From: Xenophilus aerolatus
GTDB taxonomy: Bacteria > Pseudomonadota > Gammaproteobacteria > Burkholderiales > Burkholderiaceae_C
Assembly: GCA_029968055.1 (NCBI GenBank)
Contig: JASCNX010000005.1
Location: 310,001 to 374,000, forward strand
DNA length: 64,000 nt
Direction: 5' to 3'
Positions 54,012 to 63,615 of this stretch are shown piece after piece (position 1 is the stretch's first letter; the number at the start of each line of letters is the position of its first letter). Both the position numbers and the translations under genes were made by a program. The notes under the pieces are model-generated. The model worked only from the letters and a program-made list of their open reading frames with translations, ran no database searches and was not told the DNA's origin.

Positions 54012-55301
54012 ATGACTCCTCGCTTTATTTCGCGCCGTGCGCTCTTGAAAACAGGCGCCGCGGCGCTATGCCTTCCGGCCCTGGCCCATGCGGACGGGAG
54101 GGGTGCCCGGGCGCCCATCCAGCTGGCCCTGGTCGAAAGCCTCAGCGGCCCCTTCGCGAACACCGGCGAGGCGGTCTTTCGCAACCTGCTGTGGGCCACG
54201 GAGCGCGTGAACCAGCGTGGCGGCGTGCCGCTGCCCGGTGGCGCGCGCCCGTTGCGCATCGACCGCTACGACAGCAAGGGCCAGACGGAAGAGGCGCTGT
54301 CGGCGCTGCGCTCGGCCATGGACGACGGTGCGGCCGTGGTCATGCAGGGCAATTCATCCGCGACGGCCGCAGCCATCCTCGACGCGCTGGCCAAGCACAA
54401 CGAACGCAGCCCCCGCGCACGCCAGGCCCTCTTTCTCAACTATTCGGCGGTGGACCCGATCCTCACCAACGAGCGTTGCAGCTACTGGCATTTCCGCTTC
54501 GATGCGCATGCCGACATGCGCGTCACGGCGCTGATAGAGGTGCTCCGGGACGACCGTGCCGTGCAGCGTGCCTACCTCATCGGCCAGGACTACAGCTTCG
54601 GCCAGGCCGTGCTGCGCGAGAGCAAGCGGCAGATGGCGCAACTGCGGCCCGACATCCAGGTCGTGGGCGAGGAACTGCACCCGATGGGTCGGGTGAAGGA
54701 CTTCGCGCCCTATGCCGTGAAGATCAAGGCCAGCGGTGCGCAGGCGGTGATCACGGGCAACTGGGGCAACGACCTCACGCTGCTCGTCAAGGCGGCGCGC
54801 GAGGTCGGCTTCGATGGCAAGTTCTACACCTTCTACGGCAACGCGCTGGGTGCGCCCGCCGCTCTCGGCGAGGCCGGCGTGGGCAAGGTCATCGCGGTGG
54901 CCGACTGGCTGCCGAACGTGCCGACGCCGGAGTCGGCGGCCTTCTACCGCGCGTTCCGCCAACGCTTCCCGCAGCCTGCGGACGATTACGTGCACATGCG
55001 CATGCAGCTCATGGTCGAGGCGCTGGCACAGGCCATCGGCCAGGCCCGCACGACCGACGCACAGGCGGTGGCGGCGCGGCTCGAGCACGCCCGCGTGAGC
55101 CTGGGGGGGCGCAGTGGGCATATGCGCGCGTCGGACCACCAGTTCCAGCAGCCGCTGGTGGTCGGCGTGATGGACCGGCAGGGCGCGCCGGGCGTGCCCT
55201 TCGATGTCGAGGGGTCGGGCTACGGCTTTCGCGTCGTCAAGGACATTCCGGCGGACCTGACCGAGATGCCCACGAGCTGCCGCATGCAGCGGCCGGTCTG
55301 A
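54012..55301 (+). CDS. LivK-like (type I periplasmic) ABC solute-binding protein
   Basis: A 429-residue exported protein with a twin-arginine signal (ISRRALLKTGAAALCLPALA). The mature part is a Peripla_BP_6 fold: IQLALVESLSGPFANTGEAVFRNLLWATERVNQRGG, RAYLIGQDYSFGQAVLRE, and HMRMQLMVEALAQAIGQA. It resembles amino-acid or amide/urea-binding proteins. No permease or ATPase is nearby, so it is an orphan. The ribosome site is poor (AAGGG only 1-2 nt from the ATG). Confidence 0.87.
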   Translation: MTPRFISRRALLKTGAAALCLPALAHADGRGARAPIQLALVESLSGPFANTGEAVFRNLLWATERVNQRGGVPLPGGARPLRIDRYDSKGQTEEALSALRSAMDDGAAVVMQGNSSATAAAILDALAKHNERSPRARQALFLNYSAVDPILTNERCSYWHFRFDAHADMRVTALIEVLRDDRAVQRAYLIGQDYSFGQAVLRESKRQMAQLRPDIQVVGEELHPMGRVKDFAPYAVKIKASGAQAVITGNWGNDLTLLVKAAREVGFDGKFYTFYGNALGAPAALGEAGVGKVIAVADWLPNVPTPESAAFYRAFRQRFPQPADDYVHMRMQLMVEALAQAIGQARTTDAQAVAARLEHARVSLGGRSGHMRASDHQFQQPLVVGVMDRQGAPGVPFDVEGSGYGFRVVKDIPADLTEMPTSCRMQRPV

Positions 55302-55431
55302 CGATTTCCGAGCACCTGTTCGTGAATCTTTTTGTTTCAAAAAAGTCCTGCGATGTGTCGTGCGCGTACAGCATGTCAGCTTGTGGGCGAGCTGCCATCT
55401 TCCAACCCGTCCTCGTCAGGATCCCTTGACC

Positions 55432-56598
55432 ATGCGCCAAGCCGTTGAACAACTCGAAGCCTCCAAGATCCGCGAGGTGGCCAACGCCGGCCTCGGGCGC
55501 GAGGACGTCCTGGCCTTCTGGTTCGGGGAAAGCGACGAGGTGACGCCGGAGCCGATCCGCCGCGCGGCCATCGAGTCGCTGGAGCGCGGCGAGACCTTCT
55601 ACGCCCACAACCTGGGCCTGCCGGAACTGCGCGCCGCCATCGCCCGCTACATGTCCGGCCTGCATCCCGCCCTCGGTGGGGAGCGCATCGCCGTCACCTC
55701 GGGTGGGGTGAGCGCGCTGATGCTGGCCGTGCAGGCGTTGGTCGACGCCGGTGACGAGGTGGTCGCGGTCACGCCCGTGTGGCCCAACCTGACGGCGCAA
55801 CCGGCCATCCTGGGTGCCCGGGTGCGGTGCGTGCCCCTGCAGCCGGTGGGCGGCCAATGGACGCTGGACCTGCAGGCGCTGCGTGCGGCGGTCACGCCGG
55901 CGACGCGCCTGCTGATCGTCAATGCGCCGAACAACCCCACCGGCTGGACGCTGACCCGCGAGGAGCAGGCCGAGATCCTTGCGCATTGCCGTGGCACGGG
56001 CACCTGGATCCTGGCGGACGAGGTGTACGAGCGGCTCTATTTCGAGCCGACATCGAAAGGCTGCGCCCCGAGCTTCCTCGACGTCGCGGCGCCCGACGAC
56101 CGGCTGGTGGTGGCGCACAGCTTCTCCAAGAGTTTCCTCATGACCGGCTGGCGCCTGGGCTGGCTGGTGCTGCCGCCCGCGCTCATCGAGGCAATGGGCA
56201 AGCTGATCGAGTTCAACACCTCCTGCGCGAGCGTGTTCACCCAGCGCGCCGGCCTGGCCGCGCTGGCGCACGAGGCGGACATCACGCCGCGCGTCGTGGC
56301 CCACCTCAAGACCTGCCGCGACACCCTGCTGCCGCTGCTGGCCGCACTGCCCGGCGTGGAGGTGGCGCCCGCCCGCGGCGGCATGTACGCCTTCTTCCGG
56401 CTGGCCGGCTTTGCCGATTCGCTCGAGGTGGCCAAGCGCCTGGTGGCGGAGGCCGGCCTGGGCCTGGCGCCGGGGAACGCCTTCGCGCCCGAGGCCCAGG
56501 GCTGGCTGCGGTGGTGCTTCGCATCGCGCGATCCCCAGCGGCTGGTGGCGGGCGTGGAGCGGCTGAAGGGGTGGCTGGCCGCACAGCCGGGGGGCTGA
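55432..56598 (+). CDS. pyridoxal-phosphate-dependent aminotransferase (class I/II)
   Basis: A 388-residue fold-type I enzyme. NNPTGWTLTREEQAEILAHC is the conserved NNPTG loop; the cofactor Lys is in HSFSKSFLMTGWRLGWLV; the Asp that pairs with the pyridine N is in LADEVYERLYFE. The C-terminal domain includes GMYAFFRL. It is most like aspartate/aromatic-type aminotransferases; the substrate is not assigned. The ATG at 55432 is preferred over 55360. Confidence 0.9.
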   Translation: MRQAVEQLEASKIREVANAGLGREDVLAFWFGESDEVTPEPIRRAAIESLERGETFYAHNLGLPELRAAIARYMSGLHPALGGERIAVTSGGVSALMLAVQALVDAGDEVVAVTPVWPNLTAQPAILGARVRCVPLQPVGGQWTLDLQALRAAVTPATRLLIVNAPNNPTGWTLTREEQAEILAHCRGTGTWILADEVYERLYFEPTSKGCAPSFLDVAAPDDRLVVAHSFSKSFLMTGWRLGWLVLPPALIEAMGKLIEFNTSCASVFTQRAGLAALAHEADITPRVVAHLKTCRDTLLPLLAALPGVEVAPARGGMYAFFRLAGFADSLEVAKRLVAEAGLGLAPGNAFAPEAQGWLRWCFASRDPQRLVAGVERLKGWLAAQPGG

Positions 56599-56628
56599 CC
56601 CGATGCCGGGGCCGGGGCGGCCGCGGTA

Positions 56629-56634
56629 TATAAT
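56629..56634 (+). promoter_or_regulatory. -10 box of rpsO
   Basis: A consensus TATAAT lies 91 bp upstream of rpsO and 31 bp after the aminotransferase stop. No -35 match is visible at 17 bp. Confidence 0.55.
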
Positions 56635-56724
56635 CCCAAGGCTTTGCATGCCGCAAGGCGCACGGCGCGTTCAGTTCCAGCGCGCGCCGCAAGTCAAACA
56701 TCTTTGGAACGGGAAACTTTCAAA

Positions 56725-56991
56725 ATGATCGCAGCCGACAAGAAGGCGGACATCGTCAAGGACAACGCACGCGCCGCCAACGACACGGGCAGCCCCGAAG
56801 TGCAAGTGGCCATCCTGACCGCCCGCATCAACGAACTCACCCCCCATTTCAAGACGCATGCCAAGGACCACCATGGTCGCCGTGGCCTGCTGCGCATGGT
56901 GAGCCGCCGCCGCAAGCTCCTGGACTACCTCAAGTCCAAGGACGCCGAGCGCTACACCGCCCTGATCGCCAAGCTGGGTCTGCGCAAGTAA
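56725..56991 (+). CDS. rpsO: 30S ribosomal protein uS15
   Basis: An 88-residue protein: [49 protein letters not shown] is the S15 signature with the 16S-binding helices; it is full length. It binds the central domain of 16S rRNA early in 30S assembly. It is followed by a strong terminator and then pnp, the conserved rpsO-pnp order. Confidence 0.97.
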   Translation: MIAADKKADIVKDNARAANDTGSPEVQVAILTARINELTPHFKTHAKDHHGRRGLLRMVSRRRKLLDYLKSKDAERYTALIAKLGLRK

Positions 56992-57008
56992 GACCCGCCT
57001 CGTGCGTG

Positions 57009-57043
57009 AAACGCCTGAGTTAGCCCGCTAGCTCAGGCGTTTT
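57009..57043 (+). terminator. intrinsic terminator after rpsO
   Basis: AAACGCCTGAG (57009-57019) pairs with CTCAGGCGTTT (57032-57042); the T run is short (TTTT then G). It lies 17 bp after rpsO and separates it from pnp. Confidence 0.85.
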
Positions 57044-57080
57044 GTACTTCGGAGACCGCAAAACAGAGCGAAGCTGTGTC

Positions 57081-57117
57081 ATTCCAAGGGGGCCCCGCCC
57101 GGGCCCCGCTGGAATGG
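57081..57117 (+). promoter_or_regulatory. pnp leader stem-loop
   Basis: CATTCCA (57081-57087) pairs with TGGAATG (57111-57117); inside it GGGGCCC (57090-57096) pairs with GGGCCCC (57102-57108). The hairpin lies 70 bp before the pnp start. In enterobacteria a leader stem cut by RNase III lets PNPase repress its own mRNA, and this may be an equivalent. Confidence 0.55.
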
Positions 57118-57186
57118 CATCGTGTTCTGGATTGCGCTCCAACCCCCGCGGGTCCTGTGTGGCCTGCTATCGAAAAAGGAGCAAAC

Positions 57187-59508
57187 ATGAGCCTCTTCAA
57201 CAAGATCACCAAGTCCTTCCAGTGGGGCGACAAGACCGTCGTCATGGAAACCGGCGAAATCGCCCGCCAGGCCACCGGTGCCGTGCTGGTCGACATCGAC
57301 GGCACCGTGGTGCTGGCCACGGTGGTGGCGTCCAAGTCCGCCAAGCCCGGCCAGGACTTCTTCCCGCTGACCGTCGACTACATCGAGAAGACCTACGCCG
57401 CCGGCAAGATTCCCGGCAGCTTCTTCAAGCGTGAAGCCAAGCCCAGCGAACTCGAGACGCTGACCTCGCGCCTGATCGACCGCCCGATCCGCCCGCTCTT
57501 CCCCGAGGGCTTCCTGAACGAAGTGCACGTGGTGATCCACACCGTGTCGCTCAACCCCGAGGTCGACGCCGACATCGCCGCCATGATCGCCGTGAGCGCC
57601 GCGCTCTCGATCTCCGGCATCCCCTTCAGCGGCCCGATCGGCGCCGCGCGCGTCGGCTACATCAACGGCCAGTACGTGCTGAACCCGAGCCGCAGCGCTC
57701 GCGTCGACTCGCAGATGGACCTGGTCGTCGCCGGCACCGAAGCCGCCGTGCTGATGGTCGAATCGGAAGCGTTGCAACTGCCCGAAGACGTGATGCTCGG
57801 CGCCGTGGTCTTCGGCCACGAGCAGGGCAAGATCGCCATCAACGCCATCCACGAGCTGACCCGCGATGCCGGCAAGCCGCTGTGGACCGAAAACGGCACC
57901 TGGGCGCCCGAAGCCAAGGACGAAGCCTTCGAAGCCAAGATCAAGGGTCTGGCCGAAGAAAAGCTGCGCGCCGTCTACCAGATCCGCAGCAAGCAGGCCC
58001 GCACGCAGGCCCTGCGCGAAGCCAACGCCAGCGTCTTCGAGGCGCTGAAGGCCGAGGGCGCCGAGTACGACGCCGGCAAGGTCAGCGACCTGCTGTTCGC
58101 CATCGAGGCCAACATCGTGCGCAGCCAGATCCTCGAAGGCGAGCCGCGCATCGACGGCCGCGACACCCGCACCGTGCGCCCGATCGAGATCCGCAACTCC
58201 GTGCTGCCCCGCACCCACGGCTCTGCGCTGTTCACGCGCGGCGAGACGCAGGCGCTGGTCGTGACCACGCTGGGCACCGAGCGCGACGCGCAGCGCATCG
58301 ACGCGCTGGCCGGCGAGTTCGAGGACCGCTTCCTCTTCCACTACAACATGCCTCCCTTCGCCACCGGCGAAGTCGGCCGCATGGGCTCCACCAAGCGCCG
58401 CGAAGTCGGCCACGGCCGCCTGGCCAAGCGCGCTCTGGTGGCGTGCCTGCCGAGCAAGGAAGAGTTTCCCTACACCGTGCGCGTGGTGTCGGAGATCACC
58501 GAGTCGAACGGCTCCTCGTCGATGGCTTCGGTCTGCGGCGGCTGCCTGTCGATGATGGACGCCGGCGTGCCGATGAAGGCGCACGTCGCCGGTATCGCCA
58601 TGGGCCTGATCAAGGACGGCAACAAGTTCGCCGTGCTGACCGACATCCTGGGTGACGAAGATCACCTGGGCGACATGGACTTCAAGGTGGCCGGCACGAC
58701 CAACGGCATCACGGCCCTGCAGATGGACATCAAGATCCAGGGCATCACCAAGGAGATCATGCAGGTGGCGCTGGCTCAGGCCAAGGAAGCGCGCATGCAC
58801 ATCCTGGGCAAGATGCAGGAAGCGATGGGCGAGGCCAAGGCCGAAGTGTCGAGCTTCGCACCCAAGCTCTACACGATGAAGATCAACCCCGAGAAGATCC
58901 GCGACGTGATCGGCAAGGGCGGCGCGGTGATCCGCGCGCTGACCGAGGAAACCGGCACGCAGATCAACATCGACGAGGACGGCACCATCACCATCGCCTC
59001 GACCGACAGCGCCAAGGCCGACGAGGCCAAGCGCCGCATCGAGCAGATCACCGCCGAAGTGGAGATCGGCAAGGTGTACGAAGGCCCCGTCACCAAGATC
59101 CTGGACTTCGGCGCGCTGATCAACCTGCTGCCCGGCAAGGACGGCCTGCTGCACATCAGCCAGATCGCCCACGAGCGCGTCGAGAAGGTCACCGACTACC
59201 TGTCGGAAGGCCAGATCGTGAAGGTCAAGGTCCTCGAGACCGACGACAAGGGCCGCGTCAAGCTGTCGATGAAGGCGCTGAGCGAGCGTCCGGCCGGCAT
59301 GCCCGAGTACGGCGACCGCCCGCCGCGCGATGACCGGGGCGAAGGCCGCGGCGAGCGCCGCGAGCGCGGGGACCGGGGCGACCGCGGTGATCGCGGCGAC
59401 CGTGCGCCGCGCGAGGAGCGCCGCCCGCGCGAAGAGCGCAACGAGCAGCCGCCGGTCGACGCGGCGCAGCCGCAGGACGCTGGCCGCGGCGAGCCGCACC
59501 AGGGCTGA
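57187..59508 (+). CDS. pnp: polyribonucleotide nucleotidyltransferase (PNPase)
   Basis: A 773-residue 3'-5' phosphorolytic exoribonuclease. Two RNase PH domains (the first with [26 protein letters not shown]; the second with [18 protein letters not shown] and the catalytic-loop [13 protein letters not shown]), a KH domain (~560-615, [20 protein letters not shown]) and an S1 domain (~620-700, [24 protein letters not shown]). The C-terminal tail (705-773) is rich in Arg, Asp and Glu ([11 protein letters not shown]), probably disordered and RNA- or RNase E-binding. The ATG at 57187 has AAGGAG. Confidence 0.97.
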   Translation: MSLFNKITKSFQWGDKTVVMETGEIARQATGAVLVDIDGTVVLATVVASKSAKPGQDFFPLTVDYIEKTYAAGKIPGSFFKREAKPSELETLTSRLIDRPIRPLFPEGFLNEVHVVIHTVSLNPEVDADIAAMIAVSAALSISGIPFSGPIGAARVGYINGQYVLNPSRSARVDSQMDLVVAGTEAAVLMVESEALQLPEDVMLGAVVFGHEQGKIAINAIHELTRDAGKPLWTENGTWAPEAKDEAFEAKIKGLAEEKLRAVYQIRSKQARTQALREANASVFEALKAEGAEYDAGKVSDLLFAIEANIVRSQILEGEPRIDGRDTRTVRPIEIRNSVLPRTHGSALFTRGETQALVVTTLGTERDAQRIDALAGEFEDRFLFHYNMPPFATGEVGRMGSTKRREVGHGRLAKRALVACLPSKEEFPYTVRVVSEITESNGSSSMASVCGGCLSMMDAGVPMKAHVAGIAMGLIKDGNKFAVLTDILGDEDHLGDMDFKVAGTTNGITALQMDIKIQGITKEIMQVALAQAKEARMHILGKMQEAMGEAKAEVSSFAPKLYTMKINPEKIRDVIGKGGAVIRALTEETGTQINIDEDGTITIASTDSAKADEAKRRIEQITAEVEIGKVYEGPVTKILDFGALINLLPGKDGLLHISQIAHERVEKVTDYLSEGQIVKVKVLETDDKGRVKLSMKALSERPAGMPEYGDRPPRDDRGEGRGERRERGDRGDRGDRGDRAPREERRPREERNEQPPVDAAQPQDAGRGEPHQG

Positions 59509-59593
59509 CCTGACGCCCCGCGGCAGCGCGGGGCTTCCCTCTTTTTTACAGCGTCTTGCGCCCGTCCCGCGGGCGTTGGAGCACGAAAAGACC

Positions 59594-60580
59594 ATGAAAG
59601 CCATCGAGATCACGTCCTACGGTGCCCCCGAGGTGCTGCGCCTGGCCGAGCGGCCCGACCCGGTCGCGGGCGTTGGCGAAGCGCTGATCCGCGTGGGCGC
59701 CAGCGGCGTCAACCGGCCCGACGTCCTGCAGCGCACCGGCAACTATCCGGTGCCGCCGGGTGCGTCCGACCTGCCTGGCCTCGAAGTCGCCGGGGAGATC
59801 GTGGCCGGCGATGCGCAGGCGCTCGCCGCTGCCGGGCTGTCGATCGGCGACCGCGTGTGCGCGCTGGTGGCCGGTGGCGGCTATGCGCAGCTGTGCGTGG
59901 CGCCGGTGGCCCAGTGCCTGCCGGTGCCCACGGGCTGGAGCGACATCGAGGCGGCATCGCTGCCCGAAACCTTCTTCACCGTCTGGAGCAACGTGTTCCA
60001 GCGCGGGCGGCTGCAGCGCGGTGAAACCCTGCTGGTGCAGGGCGGCACCAGCGGCATCGGCGTCACGGCGATCCAACTGGCCAAGGCCCTGGGCGCGACG
60101 GTGATCGCCACCGCCGGCAGCGATGCCAAGTGCGAGGCCTGTGTCGCGCTCGGTGCCGACCACGCCATCAACTACCGCAGCAGCGATTTCGCTGCCGAAG
60201 CCAAGCGCCTGACCGACGGCCGCGGTGTCGACGTCGTGCTGGACATGGTGGCAGGGGACTACGTCGCGCGCGAGATCGACTGCCTGGCCGAGGACGGCCG
60301 CCTGGTCATCATCGCCGTGCAGGGTGGCGTCAAGAGCGAGTTCAACGCCGGGCAGGTGCTGCGCCGCCGGCTGACCATCACCGGCTCGACCCTGCGTCCG
60401 CGCCCGGTTGCGTTCAAGGGCGCGATCGCCCAGGCCCTGCGCGAGCAGGTTTGGCCGCTGCTGTCGGCCGGCCAGGTGAAGCCGGTGATCCACAGCACCT
60501 TCGCGGCGGCCGATGCGGCCAAGGCCCACACGCTGATGGAGTCGAACCAGCACGTCGGCAAGATCGTGCTGACCTGGTGA
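59594..60580 (+). CDS. NAD(P)H:quinone oxidoreductase (zinc-free MDR family)
   Basis: A 328-residue medium-chain reductase of the QOR/PIG3 type: [43 protein letters not shown], and the NADPH motif [23 protein letters not shown]. No zinc ligands are seen. It reduces quinones or enones with NADPH. It follows pnp by 85 bp and precedes tpiA by 7 bp, so it is co-transcribed with tpiA. Quinone specificity is inferred. Confidence 0.93.
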   Translation: MKAIEITSYGAPEVLRLAERPDPVAGVGEALIRVGASGVNRPDVLQRTGNYPVPPGASDLPGLEVAGEIVAGDAQALAAAGLSIGDRVCALVAGGGYAQLCVAPVAQCLPVPTGWSDIEAASLPETFFTVWSNVFQRGRLQRGETLLVQGGTSGIGVTAIQLAKALGATVIATAGSDAKCEACVALGADHAINYRSSDFAAEAKRLTDGRGVDVVLDMVAGDYVAREIDCLAEDGRLVIIAVQGGVKSEFNAGQVLRRRLTITGSTLRPRPVAFKGAIAQALREQVWPLLSAGQVKPVIHSTFAAADAAKAHTLMESNQHVGKIVLTW

Positions 60581-60587
60581 GCCCGAG

Positions 60588-61343
60588 ATGACCCATCCCA
60601 AGAAGAAGCTGATCGCCGGCAACTGGAAGATGAACGGCAGCCTCGCGGCGAACGCGGCGCTGGTGGCGGCGCTTCGCGAGAGCGTCGGCACGCCGTCGTG
60701 CGACGTGGCCGTGTGCGTCCCCGCACCGTATCTGGCGCAGGTGCAGGGCCTGGTGGACGGCTCGCCGCTCGCGCTGGGTGCGCAGGACGTGTCGGCCCAT
60801 GCGCAGGGCGCCTACACCGGCGAGCAGTCGGCCGCCATGCTCAAGGACTTCGGCGTGCGCTACGCCATCGTCGGCCACTCGGAGCGCCGCCAGTACCACG
60901 GCGAGAGCGACGACACCGTGGCGGCCAAGGCCGCCGCGGCCCTGGCTGCGGGCATCACGCCCATCGTGTGCGTGGGCGAGACGCTGTCGGAGCGCGAGGC
61001 GGGCCACACGCAAGAGGTGGTGCGTCGCCAACTGGCCGCGGTCATTCACGCCAACGGCCACTGCATCAGCGAGATCGTGGTCGCCTACGAGCCGGTCTGG
61101 GCCATCGGCACCGGCAAGACGGCCACGCCCGAGCAGGCCCAGGCGGTGCACGCGGTCCTGCGCACCCAGTTGCACCATGCGGCCGGCGATCTGGCGGGGC
61201 GCATCCGCATCCTCTACGGCGGCAGCATGAACGCGGCCAACGCCGCGTCGCTGCTGGCCCAGGCCGACATCGATGGCGGCCTCATCGGCGGCGCCTCTCT
61301 GAAGGCCCCCGACTTTCTGCAGATCATTGCGGCGGCGCGCTGA
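60588..61343 (+). CDS. tpiA: triosephosphate isomerase
   Basis: A 251-residue TIM barrel. The catalytic residues are N12 and K14 (AGNWKMNGS), H96 (VGHSERRQ) and E167 ([11 protein letters not shown]), with the phosphate-binding [10 protein letters not shown] near the C-terminus. It interconverts dihydroxyacetone phosphate and glyceraldehyde 3-phosphate. Followed by secG (41 bp), the usual proteobacterial arrangement. Confidence 0.97.
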   Translation: MTHPKKKLIAGNWKMNGSLAANAALVAALRESVGTPSCDVAVCVPAPYLAQVQGLVDGSPLALGAQDVSAHAQGAYTGEQSAAMLKDFGVRYAIVGHSERRQYHGESDDTVAAKAAAALAAGITPIVCVGETLSEREAGHTQEVVRRQLAAVIHANGHCISEIVVAYEPVWAIGTGKTATPEQAQAVHAVLRTQLHHAAGDLAGRIRILYGGSMNAANAASLLAQADIDGGLIGGASLKAPDFLQIIAAAR

Positions 61344-61384
61344 ACACGGCGCGACTCGACCGAGCGAACAAGGAGTATTGACGA

Positions 61385-61801
61385 ATGAACGTGATGTTGA
61401 ACATTCTGGTGGGCGTGCAGATGCTCGCGGCGATCGCGATGGTCGGGCTCATCCTGCTTCAGCACGGCAAGGGTGCGGACATGGGCGCGGCCTTTGGCAG
61501 CGGCAGCGCGGGCAGCCTCTTCGGTGCCAGCGGCAGTGCGAACTTCCTGTCGCGCACCACGGCGGTGCTGGCGGCCGTGTTCTTTGCCTGCACGCTGCTG
61601 CTGGCCTACTTCAGCCATGCCCGCCCAACGAGCGGCGGCAGCCTGCTGGATCGCGCGCCGGTGACTGCCCCTGCGCCCGCGCCGGCCGCGCCCGCGCCCG
61701 ACTCGGCCTCTCAGATTCCTTCGGGCGGCGCGGCATCGAGCGCACCTGCAACGCCGGCGACGAGCCCGGCGCAAAACCCTGCGCAAATCCCCTCGAAGTG
61801 A
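61385..61801 (+). CDS. secG: protein translocase subunit SecG
   Basis: A 138-residue membrane protein with two transmembrane segments (about residues 4-24 and 58-76) flanking the conserved loop LQHGKGADMGAAFGSGSAGSLFGASGSANFL. The C-terminal ~60 residues are a Pro/Ala/Ser-rich cytosolic tail, common in betaproteobacteria. Part of SecYEG. It lies between tpiA and tRNA-Leu, upstream of nuo. Confidence 0.95.
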   Translation: MNVMLNILVGVQMLAAIAMVGLILLQHGKGADMGAAFGSGSAGSLFGASGSANFLSRTTAVLAAVFFACTLLLAYFSHARPTSGGSLLDRAPVTAPAPAPAAPAPDSASQIPSGGAASSAPATPATSPAQNPAQIPSK

Positions 61802-61869
61802 TCGGCGCGCGCGGTCGACTTTCTATAGTGCGCCGCAGCATGCAAGAGCGTTTTTCAGGGTAAACTCTA

Positions 61870-61931
61870 AAGCTGTCCGGAAAGCCAAATCGCCTTGCTC
61901 AACAAGGTTCCTCATGCCATCCGGGCAGCTT
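61870..61931 (+). other. nested stem-loop before tRNA-Leu
   Basis: AAGCTGTCCGGA (61870-61881) pairs with TCCGGGCAGCTT (61920-61931) with one G-T wobble; inside it CCTTG (61893-61897) pairs with CAAGG (61903-61907). There is no T run, so it is not a standard terminator. It could be a tRNA 5' leader structure or a processing site. Confidence 0.45.
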
Positions 61932-61937
61932 CAAACC

Positions 61938-62022
61938 GCGGTCGTGGTGAAATTGGTAGACACGCTATCTTGAGGGGGTAGTGGCGAAAGCTGTGCGAGT
62001 TCGAGTCTCGCCGACCGCACCA
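61938..62022 (+). tRNA. tRNA-Leu (anticodon GAG)
   Basis: An 85-nt class II tRNA. The acceptor stem GCGGTCG pairs with CGACCGC, with discriminator A and an encoded CCA end. The anticodon stem CTATC/GGTAG closes a TTGAGGG loop (GAG, reading CUC/CUU). The long variable arm (TGGCGAAAGCT region) and the GTTCGAGTC T-loop are typical of tRNA-Leu. It lies between secG and nuoA. Confidence 0.95.
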
Positions 62023-62095
62023 GATTGCACCCGCAGAAGACTTCCTTCGGAAGGCCTTTCTGCGGTACGCAGACGGTGAAAGAAGAACGCTCCCG

Positions 62096-62455
62096 ATGAA
62101 CCTCGATTCCTACCTTCCCGTCCTGCTCTTCATTCTGGTCGGTATCGCTGTAGGCATCGCGCCTCAGGTTCTCGGTTACGTGCTCGGGCCCAACCGCCCC
62201 GACGCAGCGAAGAATTCCCCTTACGAATGCGGCTTCGAGGCTTTCGAGAATGCCCGCATGCAATTCGATGTCCGCTACTACCTGGTGGCCATCCTCTTCA
62301 TTCTTTTCGATCTCGAAATCGCGTTCCTCTTTCCCTGGGCCGTGGCGCTCAAGGACGTGGGCCCGCTCGGCTTCTGGGCCGCGGTGGTGTTTCTCGCGAT
62401 CCTCGTCGTGGGCTTCGCCTACGAGTGGAAGAAGGGTGCCCTTGACTGGGAATGA
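62096..62455 (+). CDS. nuoA: NADH-quinone oxidoreductase subunit A
   Basis: A 119-residue membrane subunit of complex I with three transmembrane segments. [39 protein letters not shown] is the conserved region, including the acidic residues in the second segment. First gene of the nuo operon; it ends 26 bp before nuoB. Confidence 0.97.
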   Translation: MNLDSYLPVLLFILVGIAVGIAPQVLGYVLGPNRPDAAKNSPYECGFEAFENARMQFDVRYYLVAILFILFDLEIAFLFPWAVALKDVGPLGFWAAVVFLAILVVGFAYEWKKGALDWE

Positions 62456-62481
62456 GCTGAACGCGGCAGGAGTGTGTGGCC

Positions 62482-62964
62482 ATGGCCATTGAAGGTGTTT
62501 TCAAGGAAGGCTTCATCACCACGTCGTACGACTCGGTGGTGAACTGGGCCAAGACCGGCTCGCTGTGGCCCATGACGTTCGGCCTCGCATGCTGCGCGGT
62601 CGAGATGATGCATGCGGCTGCCGCGCGCTACGACATCGGCCGCTTCGGCGCCGAGGTGTTTCGCGCCAGCCCGCGCCAGTCCGACCTCATGATCGTGGCC
62701 GGCACGCTGTGCAACAAGATGGCACCGGCGCTGCGCAAGGTCTACGACCAGATGGCCGAACCGCGCTGGGTGCTGTCGATGGGCTCGTGCGCCAATGGCG
62801 GTGGGTACTACCACTACAGCTACTCGGTCGTGCGGGGCTGCGACCGGATCGTGCCGGTCGACGTCTACGTGCCGGGCTGCCCCCCGACGGCCGAAGCGCT
62901 GATCTACGGGATCATCCAGCTGCAGCAGAAGGTGCGCCGCACCAACAGCATTGCCCGTGCCTGA
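62482..62964 (+). CDS. nuoB: NADH-quinone oxidoreductase subunit B
   Basis: A 160-residue peripheral-arm subunit that carries cluster N2. Cysteine ligands are in [11 protein letters not shown], the Cys after [13 protein letters not shown], and [11 protein letters not shown]. The ATG at 62482 ([10 protein letters not shown]) has AGGAG 9 bp upstream; a GTG at 62476 is too close to it. Confidence 0.97.
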   Translation: MAIEGVFKEGFITTSYDSVVNWAKTGSLWPMTFGLACCAVEMMHAAAARYDIGRFGAEVFRASPRQSDLMIVAGTLCNKMAPALRKVYDQMAEPRWVLSMGSCANGGGYYHYSYSVVRGCDRIVPVDVYVPGCPPTAEALIYGIIQLQQKVRRTNSIARA

Positions 62965-62979
62965 TCGGAGCCACGCCCC

Positions 62980-63588
62980 ATGACGTCGTTTGCTGTCGAT
63001 CCGCAGGTCCTCAAGGACACGATCTCTCTGGCGCTGGGCGACAGGCTCAAGCGCATCTCCGTCGCACTCGGGGAAGTCACCGCCGTCGTGGACGCGGCCC
63101 ACTACCTCGAAGCGATGCAGATCCTGCGCGACGCGCCGGGCTGCCAGTTCGAGCAGCTCGTCGACATCTGCGGCGTCGACTACTCCTCGTACCGTGACGA
63201 GTACTGGGAAGGCCTGCGCTACTGCGCCGTGTCGCACCTGTTGTCGGTGTCCCTCAACCAGCGCGTGCGTGTGAAGGTCTTCTGCCCGGACGACGACTTT
63301 CCCGTCGTGCCGTCGGTCAACGCGCTGTGGAACTCCGCCAACTGGTTCGAGCGCGAAGCCTTCGACCTCTACGGCATCGTCTTCGACGGCCACCCCGACC
63401 TGCGCCGCATCCTGACCGACTACGGTTTCATCGGCCATCCCTTCCGCAAGGACTTCCCGCTGTCGGGCCACGTGGAGATGCGCTACGACGCGGACCTACA
63501 GCGCGTGGTGTACCAGCCGGTGACGATCGAACCCCGCGAGGTCACGCCGCGCGTGATCCGCGAAGACAACTACGGAGGCCTGCACTGA
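62980..63588 (+). CDS. nuoC: NADH-quinone oxidoreductase subunit C
   Basis: A 202-residue peripheral-arm subunit (30-kDa family). [13 protein letters not shown]-like [43 protein letters not shown] is the family signature. It is separate from nuoD, as in most betaproteobacteria (fused in E. coli). Confidence 0.97.
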   Translation: MTSFAVDPQVLKDTISLALGDRLKRISVALGEVTAVVDAAHYLEAMQILRDAPGCQFEQLVDICGVDYSSYRDEYWEGLRYCAVSHLLSVSLNQRVRVKVFCPDDDFPVVPSVNALWNSANWFEREAFDLYGIVFDGHPDLRRILTDYGFIGHPFRKDFPLSGHVEMRYDADLQRVVYQPVTIEPREVTPRVIREDNYGGLH

Positions 63589-63615
63589 GGGGCGCCGCGC
63601 CCCTGGTGATCGAAC

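Noticed and set aside
57079-59613. 844-codon open frame on the - strand
   Set aside because: It is exactly antisense to pnp; its composition follows the codon bias of the real gene.
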